A DNA stretch of 9,125 nucleotides from Burkholderiales bacterium (GCA_025459035.1 JALORJ010000075.1:1-9125), one strand, 5' to 3'. Positions 1-7,129 are shown, counted from the stretch's first letter. The notes: generated by a model from the letters alone, not told the origin. Numbers and translations: made by a program.

Positions 1-777
1 CGTCGCGCGCGCGTTGAAGTAGCCGTACCAGTGACGCGTGCCACCGATGACGGCCGCGACCTCGGTGTCCAGCACGTCGCCGAGCGCCCGGCCGAAGCGG
101 CGCGTCAGCGCGAGCGCGAGCCGGTTGGCGCGCACGTCGTTGTATTCCCAGAAGCTGCCGGGCGTCTGCAGCGTGCGGAACGTGCCGCGGCGCCGATCCG
201 CGGCGTCCGGCTTGTCCCAGAGCGTGCCCTGCCACTCGCTGGTCATCGTCACCAGCATCCGCCACGTGACCGTCGCGTTGTGCGGGTCGTCGAAGCCGCC
301 GTCGCGCACGGTCGCCCCGACCGGGTCGTCGACCGCGCCGACCAGCCCGCGATCGATCGCGACACCCAGCAGCAGCGACAGGTAGCTCTTGGCGACGCTG
401 AACGACAGGTCGACCTGCGTCGGGTCGCCCCAGGTGCCGACGATCGCGCCGTGGCGCACGACCACGCCGTTGGTCGGCCCGCGCGACCACACCGGCCCGA
501 GGATCTCCGGGTACGGCTCGCGGGCGGTGTCGCGTTCGATCTGCGTGCGCAGGTCGCGCGCACCGGCGAACTCGTGGGCCGCCGCGAAGCGCAGCGCGGC
601 GTCGAGCTTCGCCGCGTCGACGCCGACCCGGGCGGGATCGGCGACCGGCCAGGCGCCGTCGCGCGGTGGCACGAACGCGGGACCGAACCCGCCGGCCGCG
701 CGCGCGAACCGCGGCCACGCCGGGACGGCCGCGACGGCTGCGAGCCGGGTCAGGGCAACGCGACGGCGAGGGTTCAT
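1..777 (-). CDS. Exported beta-lactamase-family serine hydrolase (3' end outside window)
   Basis: The visible 259 N-terminal residues belong to a serine hydrolase of the class C beta-lactamase / esterase / 6-aminohexanoate-dimer hydrolase fold. The nucleophile motif S-x-x-K is seen as SVAK (S127, K130). The second motif tyrosine is probably Y212 in WEYND, the expected general base. The N-terminus has three consecutive arginines (R4-R6), a hydrophobic stretch and an Ala-x-Ala site near residues 25-27, which suggests export, possibly by Tat; the twin-arginine match is loose. ATG at 777-775 was chosen because a GGAG lies 6 nt upstream and it precedes the signal-like segment. Family members are usually near 400 residues, so roughly a third is missing at the left edge, including the third motif. 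It lies 79 nt downstream of the MFS gene on the same strand. Substrate cannot be told: an ester, amide or beta-lactam are all possible. The family is well supported, the exact activity is not. Confidence 0.85.
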   Translation of the reverse strand, partial: MNPRRRVALTRLAAVAAVPAWPRFARAAGGFGPAFVPPRDGAWPVADPARVGVDAAKLDAALRFAAAHEFAGARDLRTQIERDTAREPYPEILGPVWSRGPTNGVVVRHGAIVGTWGDPTQVDLSFSVAKSYLSLLLGVAIDRGLVGAVDDPVGATVRDGGFDDPHNATVTWRMLVTMTSEWQGTLWDKPDAADRRRGTFRTLQTPGSFWEYNDVRANRLALALTRRFGRALGDVLDTEVAAVIGGTRHWYGYFNARAT

Positions 778-856
778 GCGCGCTCCGGGGATGCGGTCGA
801 CGACGACCGCGATTGCAGCACGACCGCTCGCGGCCGGCACCGCCGCGTCACACGCG

Positions 857-2068
857 TCACCGGGCCGGCGCCGCCGCGGCGGCCGCCTTCAGCCGCGCGA
901 TGCGTGCGCGGAACACGAACGCGAGCGCGAGCAGGCCGACGGCCGCGACCACGAACCCGGTGCGATAGCCGGTGGCCTCGATCAGATGGCCGAAGAGCGC
1001 GACGCCGACCGCCTGGCCCAGGAAGAGGAACAGCGCGAAGAAGCTGACCGCCGCGCCACGCGCCTGCGGCGCCATCTCGGTCGCCCGCGTCTGCAACGTG
1101 TTGTGCAGCAGATAGAAGCCGAGGCCGACGAACAGCATCACCACCGCGATCGCGGCGACCGACCGCAGCAGCGCGAGCGCGACGAAGCACGCGCACAGCA
1201 CCACGCCACCGGCGGCCACGAGCCCGGTCTCGCCGAAGCGACGCACGAGCCGTGGCGCCAGCGCGCTGTAGACCAGACCGCCGACGCCGAAGCCGGCGAC
1301 CAGCAGCCCGGTCACGCTGTCGGTGAGGCCGAAGGTCTGCTTCAGGTAGGCGCCCGCGTAGCCGAAGCTGCCGAAGAACAGCATGCCCTCGAGCCCGACG
1401 GTGAACAGCACCGGGCGCGCCCGCGCCGAGCGCAGCAGTGCGAGGTAGCGCTCCCACGGCGGGGTGTAGGTGCCGCTGCCGCGCTCGTCCGGGGCGCGCG
1501 ACGCACGCCCGATCAGCACGGCCATGGTCAGGAACATCGCCGCGAGCAGCACGAACACGCCGCGCCAGCCGATCGCGTCGCTGATCACGCCCCCCAGCAG
1601 CGGGCCCATGCTCTGCCCCAGCAGCGTGCCGGCGATGAAGCGGCCGAGCACCGCCTGGCGCCGCTCGTACGGCGTGTGGTCGCCGATCCACGCCATCGCC
1701 AGCGGGATGATCGCGCCGGCGCACATGCCGGTGGCGAAGCGGGCCACGGCAAGCATCGGCAGCGCGTGCGCGAACGCGCAGGCGAACGCGGCGACCGAGG
1801 CGCAGCCCATGCCGACGGCCATCACGCGCAGCTTGCCGAAGCGATCGCCCAGCGGTCCGTGGACGGCCTGGAAGCTGCCATACGCCAGCATGAACGCGGT
1901 CAGCACGATCGCCGCCTCGCGCACCGTGCTGCCGAAGGTCTGCGCCAGCGTCGGCAGCAGCGGATCCGCGACCCGCAGGCTCGCGCCCGAGATGAACGCG
2001 CCGGACGCGAGCAGCAGCAGCGACGCGCGCGACGGACCGGCCGGCGCCGTCGCCGTCGGGCCGCTCAA
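857..2068 (-). CDS. MFS transporter, DHA1-like exporter (TTG start)
   Basis: This 403-residue inner-membrane protein has the length and about 12 hydrophobic segments of a major facilitator superfamily transporter. The loop-2/3 motif A is seen as GPLGDRFGKLRV (residues 71-82). A motif C-like GxxxGPxxGG (GQSMGPLLGG, 151-160) in TM5 is typical of proton-driven exporters, so efflux of a small molecule is the likely role; the substrate is unknown. A hydrophilic central loop around residues 188-218 separates the two halves. The only plausible start is TTG at 2068-2066: no ATG or GTG lies in frame upstream within the intergenic space, and the next internal Met (about residue 60) is inside a membrane segment. 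There is no clear Shine-Dalgarno site. A 9-codon frame beginning ATG at 2094 stops at TGA overlapping this TTG, which might couple translation. It lies between the DUF1223 and serine hydrolase genes on the same strand. Confidence 0.88.
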   Translation of the reverse strand: MSGPTATAPAGPSRASLLLLASGAFISGASLRVADPLLPTLAQTFGSTVREAAIVLTAFMLAYGSFQAVHGPLGDRFGKLRVMAVGMGCASVAAFACAFAHALPMLAVARFATGMCAGAIIPLAMAWIGDHTPYERRQAVLGRFIAGTLLGQSMGPLLGGVISDAIGWRGVFVLLAAMFLTMAVLIGRASRAPDERGSGTYTPPWERYLALLRSARARPVLFTVGLEGMLFFGSFGYAGAYLKQTFGLTDSVTGLLVAGFGVGGLVYSALAPRLVRRFGETGLVAAGGVVLCACFVALALLRSVAAIAVVMLFVGLGFYLLHNTLQTRATEMAPQARGAAVSFFALFLFLGQAVGVALFGHLIEATGYRTGFVVAAVGLLALAFVFRARIARLKAAAAAAPAR

Positions 2069-2094
2069 CGCGCTGGGACCGCGACGATCGACAT
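2065..2094 (-). other. Possible 9-codon leader frame overlapping the MFS start
   Basis: A minimal frame on the minus strand reads M-S-I-V-A-V-P-A-R and stops at TGA. The stop shares bases with the TTG start of the MFS gene (TTGA). It has no strong Shine-Dalgarno site. It may be a translational-coupling leader, the true MFS N-terminus joined by a frameshift or base error, or chance. I list it because it bears on where the MFS protein starts. Confidence 0.2.
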
Positions 2095-2162
2095 GCCCGG
2101 AGCGTACCTGCGCCCCGGCGAAACCCGGCGCTCGCGCGGGTCGTGCGCTCGGACCGCGCGGG

Positions 2163-2969
2163 TCAGCCGCCGCTTGCGCACACCGGTGCGCGGACGGCCT
2201 GCAGCGTGCGACCGTCGCGCGTGTCCTCGGCGAACATCACGACATCGGCGCGCTCGCGCACGAACTCGGTCGGCGGCGCAAAGCGCACGTCGAGCGCCGC
2301 GGTGCCGTCGCTCGCGGTGCGAAACGGCCCGGCCAGCGCCCGCACGACGTGGTCGTGGTCGAGCGTGCGCCCGGCGTTCTCGCCGCGCGTGACCCGCGAC
2401 ACGAGCCCGTGCTGCACCAGCGCCACCCACACCAGCGCGTGGCGTGCGAACGGCGCCGCGACTTCCGCACGCCCGCTGACCTGCAGCGCGCCGTCGGCCT
2501 GCCACGCCTGCGTCGCCGTGAACCGCGCATCCGGCACGGCGCCGGCGCGTGCGGTCAAGCCGCCGCGCGGCGTGCCCGGCGCGCGCTCGCGCCCGTCCTC
2601 GACCACCTGCGGCGTGTAGATCGTGCGGGCACCGCTGCGGCCGGCGACGTCGCGCTGGCGCTGCGTGAACTCGGGCGCCGAGAAGCGATCCGGCCAGCCG
2701 AGCCCGTTCCAGTAGTCGACGTGGAAGGCCAGGCCGATCGCGCCGCCGGGTGTCTCGAAGCGCTTCGCGGGCGGCAACGTGGCCGACAGCCAGCGATCGG
2801 CCGGCGGACAGCTGTCGCAGCCTTCGGACGTGAACAGCGCGACGACCCAGCCGCGCGGCGCGTCGGGGGTGATCGCGCAGCGCGCGGCGTCGGGCGGGGC
2901 GGCGGATGCGGCAGCCGCGGCGAGCGCCCCGGCCAACGAGACGAGCGCGCGGACATGGAGCACGGACAT
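2163..2969 (-). CDS. DUF1223 family exported thioredoxin-fold protein
   Basis: The 268-residue product matches the DUF1223 family, secreted proteins with a thioredoxin-like N-terminal half and no settled function. The diagnostic segment is FTSEGCDSCPPAD, which holds the C51-x-x-C54 pair, followed by HVDYWNGLGWPDRF (83-96). Residues 1-23 form a signal peptide (MSVLHVRALVSL, an Ala-rich core, then A-S-A), so the protein is probably periplasmic. Two further cysteines, C31 near the mature N-terminus and C264 near the C-terminus, could form a structural disulfide. ATG at 2969-2967 is preceded by GGAGG (2984-2980) with 10 nt spacing. The gene is divergent from the Tpx lipoprotein gene and 94 nt upstream of the MFS gene. 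A disulfide or thiol exchange role in the envelope is inferred from CxxC and location only. Family assignment is firm. Confidence 0.9.
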   Translation of the reverse strand: MSVLHVRALVSLAGALAAAAASAAPPDAARCAITPDAPRGWVVALFTSEGCDSCPPADRWLSATLPPAKRFETPGGAIGLAFHVDYWNGLGWPDRFSAPEFTQRQRDVAGRSGARTIYTPQVVEDGRERAPGTPRGGLTARAGAVPDARFTATQAWQADGALQVSGRAEVAAPFARHALVWVALVQHGLVSRVTRGENAGRTLDHDHVVRALAGPFRTASDGTAALDVRFAPPTEFVRERADVVMFAEDTRDGRTLQAVRAPVCASGG

Positions 2970-3263
2970 CGAAGCGGAGCCTCCGGGAACAACGACAGGA
3001 CGGTACGTGCGAGGTGACCTTCGCACACGGACACGAGACACCGGCCGCCACGACACCGCGACCGGCTGCGACGCGAGGCAGGCACACGCCGCTGCGTGCG
3101 TGCCGTCCCGCCATCGCCCTGCCCGATACGCGCACGGCGTCCGACCGGATGCACCCGCGCGCGCTCGTGGTGTGCGTCGCGCGCGCATCATCGGAGCCCG
3201 CGCGGCCAGCGCGCACGGCGCGCCGACGCGGCGTCGCCCGTCCCCGACCAGGAGGCATCCGCC
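2970..3263. other. Divergent intergenic region between DUF1223 and tpx genes
   Basis: These 294 bases carry the 5' leaders and presumably the promoters of two divergent genes. Visible elements are the GGAGG of the DUF1223 gene (2980-2984, minus strand), a 20-bp imperfect palindrome (3007-3026) and the AGGAGG of tpx (3250-3255, plus strand). I see no convincing -35/-10 pair for a housekeeping sigma factor on either strand and no supported small gene. Open frames crossing it lack a ribosome site and recognisable protein character. Confidence 0.6.
3007..3026. promoter_or_regulatory. 20-bp imperfect palindrome, possible operator
   Basis: GTGCGAGGTGACCTTCGCAC has six perfectly paired outer bases on each side (GTGCGA / TCGCAC) and a further G:C pair inside, with mismatches only near the centre. 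It sits 37 nt upstream of the DUF1223 start codon and about 240 nt upstream of tpx. That is a usual place for a dimeric regulator site. It could equally form a hairpin in the DUF1223 leader RNA. No regulator gene is in the window and I cannot assign a family. Confidence 0.35.
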
Positions 3264-3902
3264 ATGTCCCGCTCCATTCTGTGCATCCCCGTCGTCGCCA
3301 CCGCGCTGCTCGCGGCCTGTGCGTCGGGTCCGAAGGCCACCAACGCGGTCCAGGCCGACATGCCGATGCTGAGCACCAGCGTCGCGGCCGGCGCCGGCAG
3401 CAAGGTCACGATGAAGGGCAACCCGCTGCCGCTGGGCGGCGAAGGCGCGGTCGCGGTCGGCAAGCCGCTGCCGGGCGGCACCGTGCTCGGCCGGGACCTG
3501 AAGCCGGTCGACCTGGCGGCGTCGACCGGCAAGGTGCGCATCATCAATGTCGTGCCGTCGCTCGACACCCCGACCTGCGACCGCCAGACGCACGAGCTGT
3601 CGGAGAAGAACGCCGGCCTCGACAAGCAGGTCGAGTTCATCACCGTGAGCCGCGACCTGCCGTTCGCGCAGGCGCGCTTCGCGAAGGAAGCGAAGATCGC
3701 CAACATCACCTTCGTGTCCGACTACAACATGCGCGAGTTCGGTCGCGCCAACGGCCTCGAGATCACGCCCCTCGCGCTGCTCGCGCGCGCCGTGATCGTC
3801 GTCGACCGTGACAACGTCGTGCGCTACCTGCAGGTCGTGCCGGAAGTCACCGCGCTGCCGGACATGCAGGCGGCGATGCGGGCGGCGCGCGCGCTGCTCT
3901 GA
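3264..3902 (+). CDS. tpx: Thiol peroxidase (Tpx)-like lipoprotein without resolving Cys
   Basis: This 212-residue protein is a Tpx-class peroxiredoxin, a family that reduces H2O2 and organic hydroperoxides. The peroxidatic motif is SLDTPTC (T102, C105), and the conserved Arg is R175 in [10 protein letters not shown]. The stretch [11 protein letters not shown] (129-139) matches the Tpx signature, but the next residue is A140, where E. coli Tpx has its resolving Cys95 (SRFC). The only other cysteines are C7, inside the signal, and C19, the lipidation site. Residues 1-19 form a lipoprotein signal with lipobox L16-A-A-C19, followed by an approximately 45-residue linker, so the enzyme is probably anchored in the envelope rather than cytosolic like usual Tpx (about 165-170 residues). 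ATG at 3264 follows AGGAGG by 8 nt. The next gene starts 26 nt downstream, so co-transcription is likely. Family assignment is firm; a 1-Cys mechanism is inferred. Confidence 0.92.
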   Translation: MSRSILCIPVVATALLAACASGPKATNAVQADMPMLSTSVAAGAGSKVTMKGNPLPLGGEGAVAVGKPLPGGTVLGRDLKPVDLAASTGKVRIINVVPSLDTPTCDRQTHELSEKNAGLDKQVEFITVSRDLPFAQARFAKEAKIANITFVSDYNMREFGRANGLEITPLALLARAVIVVDRDNVVRYLQVVPEVTALPDMQAAMRAARALL

Positions 3903-3928
3903 CCGGCACGCCGCGCCGCCGCTGGCCG

Positions 3929-5086
3929 ATGGAGTCGATCCAGACCGTCGTCGTCGGTGCCGGCGTGGTGGGTCTCGCGGTCGCGCGCGCGCTGGCGCTC
4001 GCGGGCCGCGAGGTGCTGGTGCTCGAAGCCGAGGGCGGCATCGGCGAGCACACCAGCTCGCGCAACTCCGAGGTCATCCACGCCGGCATCTACTACGCGG
4101 CCGGATCGCTCAAGGCGCGGCTGTGCGTCGACGGCAAGCACCGGCTGTACGCGTACTGCGCCGCGCGCGGCATCGCGCACCGGCGCTGCGGCAAGCTGCT
4201 GGTCGCGAGCACGCCCGACGAGATCCCGGTCGTGCGCGGCTACATCGCCAAGGCCGCCGCCAACGGCGTGCACGACCTGCGCGAGCTGAGCCTGGACGAG
4301 GCGCACGCGATGGAGCCCGCCGTACGCATCGCCGCGGCGGTGCATTCGCCGTCGACCGGCATCGTCGACAGCCACGCGCTGATGCTCGCGCTGCAGGGCG
4401 ACGCCGAGAACGCCGGCGCCGCGACCGTGTTCCGCAGCCCGGTGACGGGCGGGCGCGTGACCGATGCCGGCATCGTGCTCGACGTCGGCGGCGACGATCC
4501 GATGACGCTGCGCGCGTGCGAGGTCGTGAACTGCGCCGCGCTCGGCGCGCCGGCACTCGCCCGCGCCATCGCGGGCGTGCCCGCCGCGGCGATCCCGCGC
4601 GAGCACTTCGCCAAGGCGCACTACTTCACGCTCGCGGGGCGCTCGCCGTTCCGGCGGCTGGTGTATCCGGTCGGCCACGGCGCGTGGCTCGGCGTGCACG
4701 TGACGATCGACCTCGCGGGCCAGGCGCGCTTCGGCCCCGACATCACCTGGGTCGACGGCGTCGACTACCGCTTCGATGCGGCGCGCGAGCCGCTGTTCGT
4801 CGAAGCGATCCGACGCTACTGGCCCGACCTGCCCGACGGCGCGCTGGTGCCCGGCTACACGGGCGTGCGTCCGAAGATCCACGGCCCCGACGAGCCCGCG
4901 CCGGACTTCCGTATCGACGGCGCCGCCGTGCATGGCGTGCCCGGGCTCGTGAACCTGTTCGGCATCGAGTCGCCGGGGCTCACCGCGAGCCTCGCGATCG
5001 GCGCCCACGTCGCCCGCCTGCTCGGGCTGCCGGACGCCGATGCAGACCGCCACGCCGACGGCATCGACACCGCACAGGCCGCGTAG
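3929..5086 (+). CDS. FAD-dependent oxidoreductase, L-2-hydroxyglutarate oxidase-like
   Basis: This 385-residue flavoprotein of the DAO superfamily most resembles L-2-hydroxyglutarate oxidase/dehydrogenase (LhgO/L2HGDH). The N-terminal Rossmann motif is GAGVVG (10-15), with E33 at the end of the second strand for FAD ribose binding. Family segments include [11 protein letters not shown] (46-56), [11 protein letters not shown] (59-69), CGKLLVA (87-93), TGIVDSHAL (143-151), GYTGVRPK (309-316) and a C-terminal FAD-contacting [14 protein letters not shown] (345-358). It has no signal peptide and is probably cytosolic. The expected chemistry is oxidation of a 2-hydroxy acid (or an amine) to the keto (or imino) form, passing electrons to O2 or quinones. 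Length is slightly under the roughly 400 residues usual for LhgO. The start has no good Shine-Dalgarno site; the 26-nt gap from tpx suggests read-through or coupling. The substrate may differ from 2-hydroxyglutarate. Confidence 0.87.
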   Translation: MESIQTVVVGAGVVGLAVARALALAGREVLVLEAEGGIGEHTSSRNSEVIHAGIYYAAGSLKARLCVDGKHRLYAYCAARGIAHRRCGKLLVASTPDEIPVVRGYIAKAAANGVHDLRELSLDEAHAMEPAVRIAAAVHSPSTGIVDSHALMLALQGDAENAGAATVFRSPVTGGRVTDAGIVLDVGGDDPMTLRACEVVNCAALGAPALARAIAGVPAAAIPREHFAKAHYFTLAGRSPFRRLVYPVGHGAWLGVHVTIDLAGQARFGPDITWVDGVDYRFDAAREPLFVEAIRRYWPDLPDGALVPGYTGVRPKIHGPDEPAPDFRIDGAAVHGVPGLVNLFGIESPGLTASLAIGAHVARLLGLPDADADRHADGIDTAQAA

Positions 5087-5095
5087 GGCGGCCGC

Positions 5096-5101
5096 TACAC
5101 T
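5096..5101 (+). promoter_or_regulatory. Possible -10 element (TACACT) upstream of SDR gene
   Basis: TACACT lies 9 nt after the FAD gene stop and about 110 nt before the SDR start, and is the most -10-like hexamer in this gap. No good -35 is found at 16-18 nt upstream; TCGACA at 5064-5069 is too far (26 nt). It could let the SDR-ADH genes be transcribed separately from tpx and the FAD gene. This is weak evidence. Confidence 0.25.
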
Positions 5102-5102
5102 C

Positions 5103-5151
5103 GCGCGCCACGCGACGCTCGCGACGCGCGCCACACGACCCACGACGCTCG
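5103..5151 (+). repeat. Imperfect tandem duplication in SDR 5' leader
   Basis: GCGCGCCAC occurs at 5103-5111 and 5126-5134, and GACGCTCG at 5114-5121 and 5144-5151. The first copy therefore reads as one compact 19-nt unit, and the second is the same unit with about 7 nt inserted in its middle. It sits between the possible -10 and the SDR ribosome site (GAGGAGG, 5195-5201). It could be a regulator-binding array or a neutral slippage product. Confidence 0.4.
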
Positions 5152-5211
5152 GCCGGCCCGATCCCGGAGCACAGGCGACGGACGTCGATCCACCGAGGAG
5201 GCACACCACAG

Positions 5212-5964
5212 ATGAACCAGCTCGACATGCGAGGCCGCACGGCGGTCGTCACCGGCGGGGCGTCGGGCATCGGGCTCGCGATCGCGCAGCGGCTGGCCGC
5301 GAGCGGCGCCGATGTCTCGATCTGGGATCTGAACCCCGACGCGATGGCGGTCGCGGCGGCGACGCTGACCGGCGGTGGCCGCACGCACACGGCGAAGGTC
5401 GACGTGACGCAGCTGGCCGACATCGACGCGGCGCTCGCGTCGACCATCGCGGCGCTGGGCAAGGTCGACGCGGTGGTCAACTCGGCCGGCATCGCCGGGC
5501 CGAACGCGCAGGTCGTCGACTATCCGATCGACGACTGGAAACGCATCTTCGACATCAACGTGCACGGCACCTTCATGGTGTGCCGCGCGGTCGCGAAGCA
5601 CATGCTCGGCCACGGCTACGGACGCATCGTCAACATCGCGTCGGTGGCCGGCAAGGAAGGTAACCCGACGGCGTCGGCGTACAGCGCGTCGAAGGCCGCG
5701 GTGATCGGCTTCACCAAGTCGCTCGGCAAGGAACTGGCGAAGAACAACATCACCGTCAACTGCGTCACGCCCGCGGCGGTGAAGACGCCGATCTTCGACC
5801 AGGTCGCGCAGTTCCACATCGACTTCATGCTGTCGAAGATCCCGATGGGTCGCTTCGGTCTGGTCGAGGAGATCGCGGCGATGGTCGCGTGGATGTGCAC
5901 CGAGGAATGCTCGTTCACGACCGGCGGGGTGTTCGACCTGTCGGGTGGCCGCGCGACGTACTGA
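5212..5964 (+). CDS. SDR family NAD(P)-dependent dehydrogenase/reductase
   Basis: This 250-residue classical short-chain dehydrogenase carries all family motifs: cofactor-binding TGGASGIG (14-21), NSAG (90-93), catalytic N116 (DINVHG), S144, Y157 and K161 (YSASK). D39 at the end of the second strand favours NAD(H) over NADP(H). The C-terminus ends FDLSGGRATY; from memory, similar endings occur in SDRs acting on sugar acids such as 2-keto-3-deoxy-fuconate or -rhamnonate, but I could not check this. The protein is cytosolic and probably tetrameric, as is usual for the family. ATG at 5212 is preceded by GAGGAGG (5195-5201) with 10 nt spacing, the strongest ribosome site in the plus-strand cluster. 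The zinc dehydrogenase gene starts 19 nt after its stop, so the two are very likely co-transcribed. Automated pipelines may call it FabG-like; a fatty acid synthesis role is not supported by the neighbours. Confidence 0.9.
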   Translation: MNQLDMRGRTAVVTGGASGIGLAIAQRLAASGADVSIWDLNPDAMAVAAATLTGGGRTHTAKVDVTQLADIDAALASTIAALGKVDAVVNSAGIAGPNAQVVDYPIDDWKRIFDINVHGTFMVCRAVAKHMLGHGYGRIVNIASVAGKEGNPTASAYSASKAAVIGFTKSLGKELAKNNITVNCVTPAAVKTPIFDQVAQFHIDFMLSKIPMGRFGLVEEIAAMVAWMCTEECSFTTGGVFDLSGGRATY

Positions 5965-5970
5965 CCTGTC

Positions 5971-5974
5971 GAGG
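5971..5974 (+). promoter_or_regulatory. Ribosome binding site GAGG deciding the ADH start
   Basis: GAGG lies 9 nt before the ATG at 5984 but only 3 nt before the in-frame ATG at 5978. The spacing favours 5984 (protein beginning M-K-I-H-G) as the working start of the zinc alcohol dehydrogenase. Confidence 0.5.
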
Positions 5975-5983
5975 CGCATGACG

Positions 5984-7111
5984 ATGAAGATCCATGGCGC
6001 CGTGCTGCGCAAAGCCGCGAAGCCGCAGCCGTACGCGCAGAGCCGCCCGCTCGAGATCGAGGAATTCGATCTCGCGCCACCCGGCCCGCGCGAAGTGCTG
6101 GTGAAGATCATGGCGGCGAGCCTGTGCCATTCGGACCTGTCGACGATCAACGGCGATCGGCGGCGGCAGGTGCCGATGGTGCTGGGCCACGAGGCGGCCG
6201 GCGTCGTGGTCGACACGGGTCCGGGTGTCTCGGATCTGCGCGCCGGCGATCACGTCGTGCTCGTGTTCAGCCCGAGCTGCGGCGAGTGCGCCGCCTGCAA
6301 GGAGGGCCTGCCGCAGCGCTGCGAGCCGGGGCAGCAGGCCAACGGCGCCGGCACGCTGCTGGGCGGCGCGATCCGCCTGTCGCAGCACGGCCAGCTCGTC
6401 TACCACCATGTCGGCTGCTCGGCGTTCGCGACGCACGCGGTGGTCAACCGCGGCTCGCTGGTGAAGGTCGACGACGCGCTGCCGTTCGCGCATGCGGCGC
6501 TGTTCGGCTGCGGTGTGCTGACCGGCGTCGGCGCGGCGCTGAACACCGCGAAGGTCTTTCCCGGCGCGAGCGTCGCGGTCGTCGGGCTGGGCGGCGTCGG
6601 CTTCAACGCGATGTTCGGCGCGCAGGCCGCCGGCGCGAGCCAGGTGATCGCCGTCGACCTGCACGACGACAAGCTCGAACTCGCGAAGACGTTCGGCGCG
6701 ACCGCGACGGTCAACGCGTCCGACCCCGACGCGATCGCGAAGGTCAAGGCGCTCACGAACGGCGGCGTCGACTTCGGCCTCGAGATGGCCGGCTCGGTGC
6801 ACGCGATGGAACTGGCCTACCGCCTCACCCGCCGCGGCGGCACCACCGTCACCGCCGGCCTGCCGCATCCGGACGCGCGCTGGCAGCTGCAGCACGTGAA
6901 CCTCACCGCCGAGGAACGCACCGTGAAGGGCAGCTACATGGGCTCGTGCTGCCCGCCGCGCGACATGCCGCGCTACATCGAGATGTTCCGCCGCGGCGCG
7001 CTGCCGGTGGACCGTCTGATGAGCGACACGCTGACGCTCGACCGCATCAACGAGGGCTTCGACGCGCTCGCGTCCGGGCACACGGTGCGGCAGGTGATCC
7101 TGTTCGACTGA
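5984..7111 (+). CDS. Zinc-dependent alcohol dehydrogenase (MDR superfamily)
   Basis: This 375-residue medium-chain dehydrogenase oxidises an alcohol to an aldehyde or ketone with NAD(P)+. Catalytic zinc ligands are C48 (LCHSD), H69-E70 (GHEAAG) and C176 (FGCGVLTG). The structural zinc lobe has four cysteines, C99, C102, C105 and C113. The Rossmann motif is GLGGVG (201-206), and D225 at the end of the next strand (AVDLHDDK) favours NAD. Length and motifs resemble the class III / formaldehyde-dehydrogenase-like branch, but substrate specificity cannot be read from this. It follows the SDR gene by 19 nt with its own GAGG, so the two form an operon; paired alcohol dehydrogenases suggest successive oxidations or alternative substrates. 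ATG 5978 is an alternative start two codons upstream. A GC-rich hairpin lies just past the stop. Confidence 0.92.
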   Translation: MKIHGAVLRKAAKPQPYAQSRPLEIEEFDLAPPGPREVLVKIMAASLCHSDLSTINGDRRRQVPMVLGHEAAGVVVDTGPGVSDLRAGDHVVLVFSPSCGECAACKEGLPQRCEPGQQANGAGTLLGGAIRLSQHGQLVYHHVGCSAFATHAVVNRGSLVKVDDALPFAHAALFGCGVLTGVGAALNTAKVFPGASVAVVGLGGVGFNAMFGAQAAGASQVIAVDLHDDKLELAKTFGATATVNASDPDAIAKVKALTNGGVDFGLEMAGSVHAMELAYRLTRRGGTTVTAGLPHPDARWQLQHVNLTAEERTVKGSYMGSCCPPRDMPRYIEMFRRGALPVDRLMSDTLTLDRINEGFDALASGHTVRQVILFD

Positions 7112-7113
7112 CC

Positions 7114-7129
7114 CCGCGCCGCCGCGCGG
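7114..7129 (+). terminator. Small GC hairpin after ADH stop, weak terminator candidate
   Basis: CCGCGC and GCGCGG form a perfect 6-bp stem around a 4-nt loop, starting 2 nt after the ADH stop codon. No T-run follows, so this is not a standard intrinsic terminator. Such hairpins arise often by chance at this GC content. Confidence 0.2.

Noticed and set aside
845..860. Short direct repeat GCGTCAC at the MFS stop codon
   Set aside because: Seven bases repeated once, partly inside coding sequence; not distinguishable from chance.
389..2392. 667-codon plus-strand open frame spanning the MFS gene
   Set aside because: It is antisense to a clear MFS transporter, its translation is dominated by Arg, Ala, Gln and His with no recognisable domain, and such frames are a known by-product of GC-biased third codon positions.
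2986..3008. GGAAC...CGT pair with a 15-nt spacer, resembling an ECF-sigma promoter reading toward tpx
   Set aside because: The -10 part is only three bases, the spacing is slightly short, and it is over 250 nt from the tpx start; no sigma or anti-sigma gene is in view.
3186..3191. CATCAT as a -10 for tpx
   Set aside because: No acceptable -35 lies 16-18 nt upstream and the hexamer match itself is poor.
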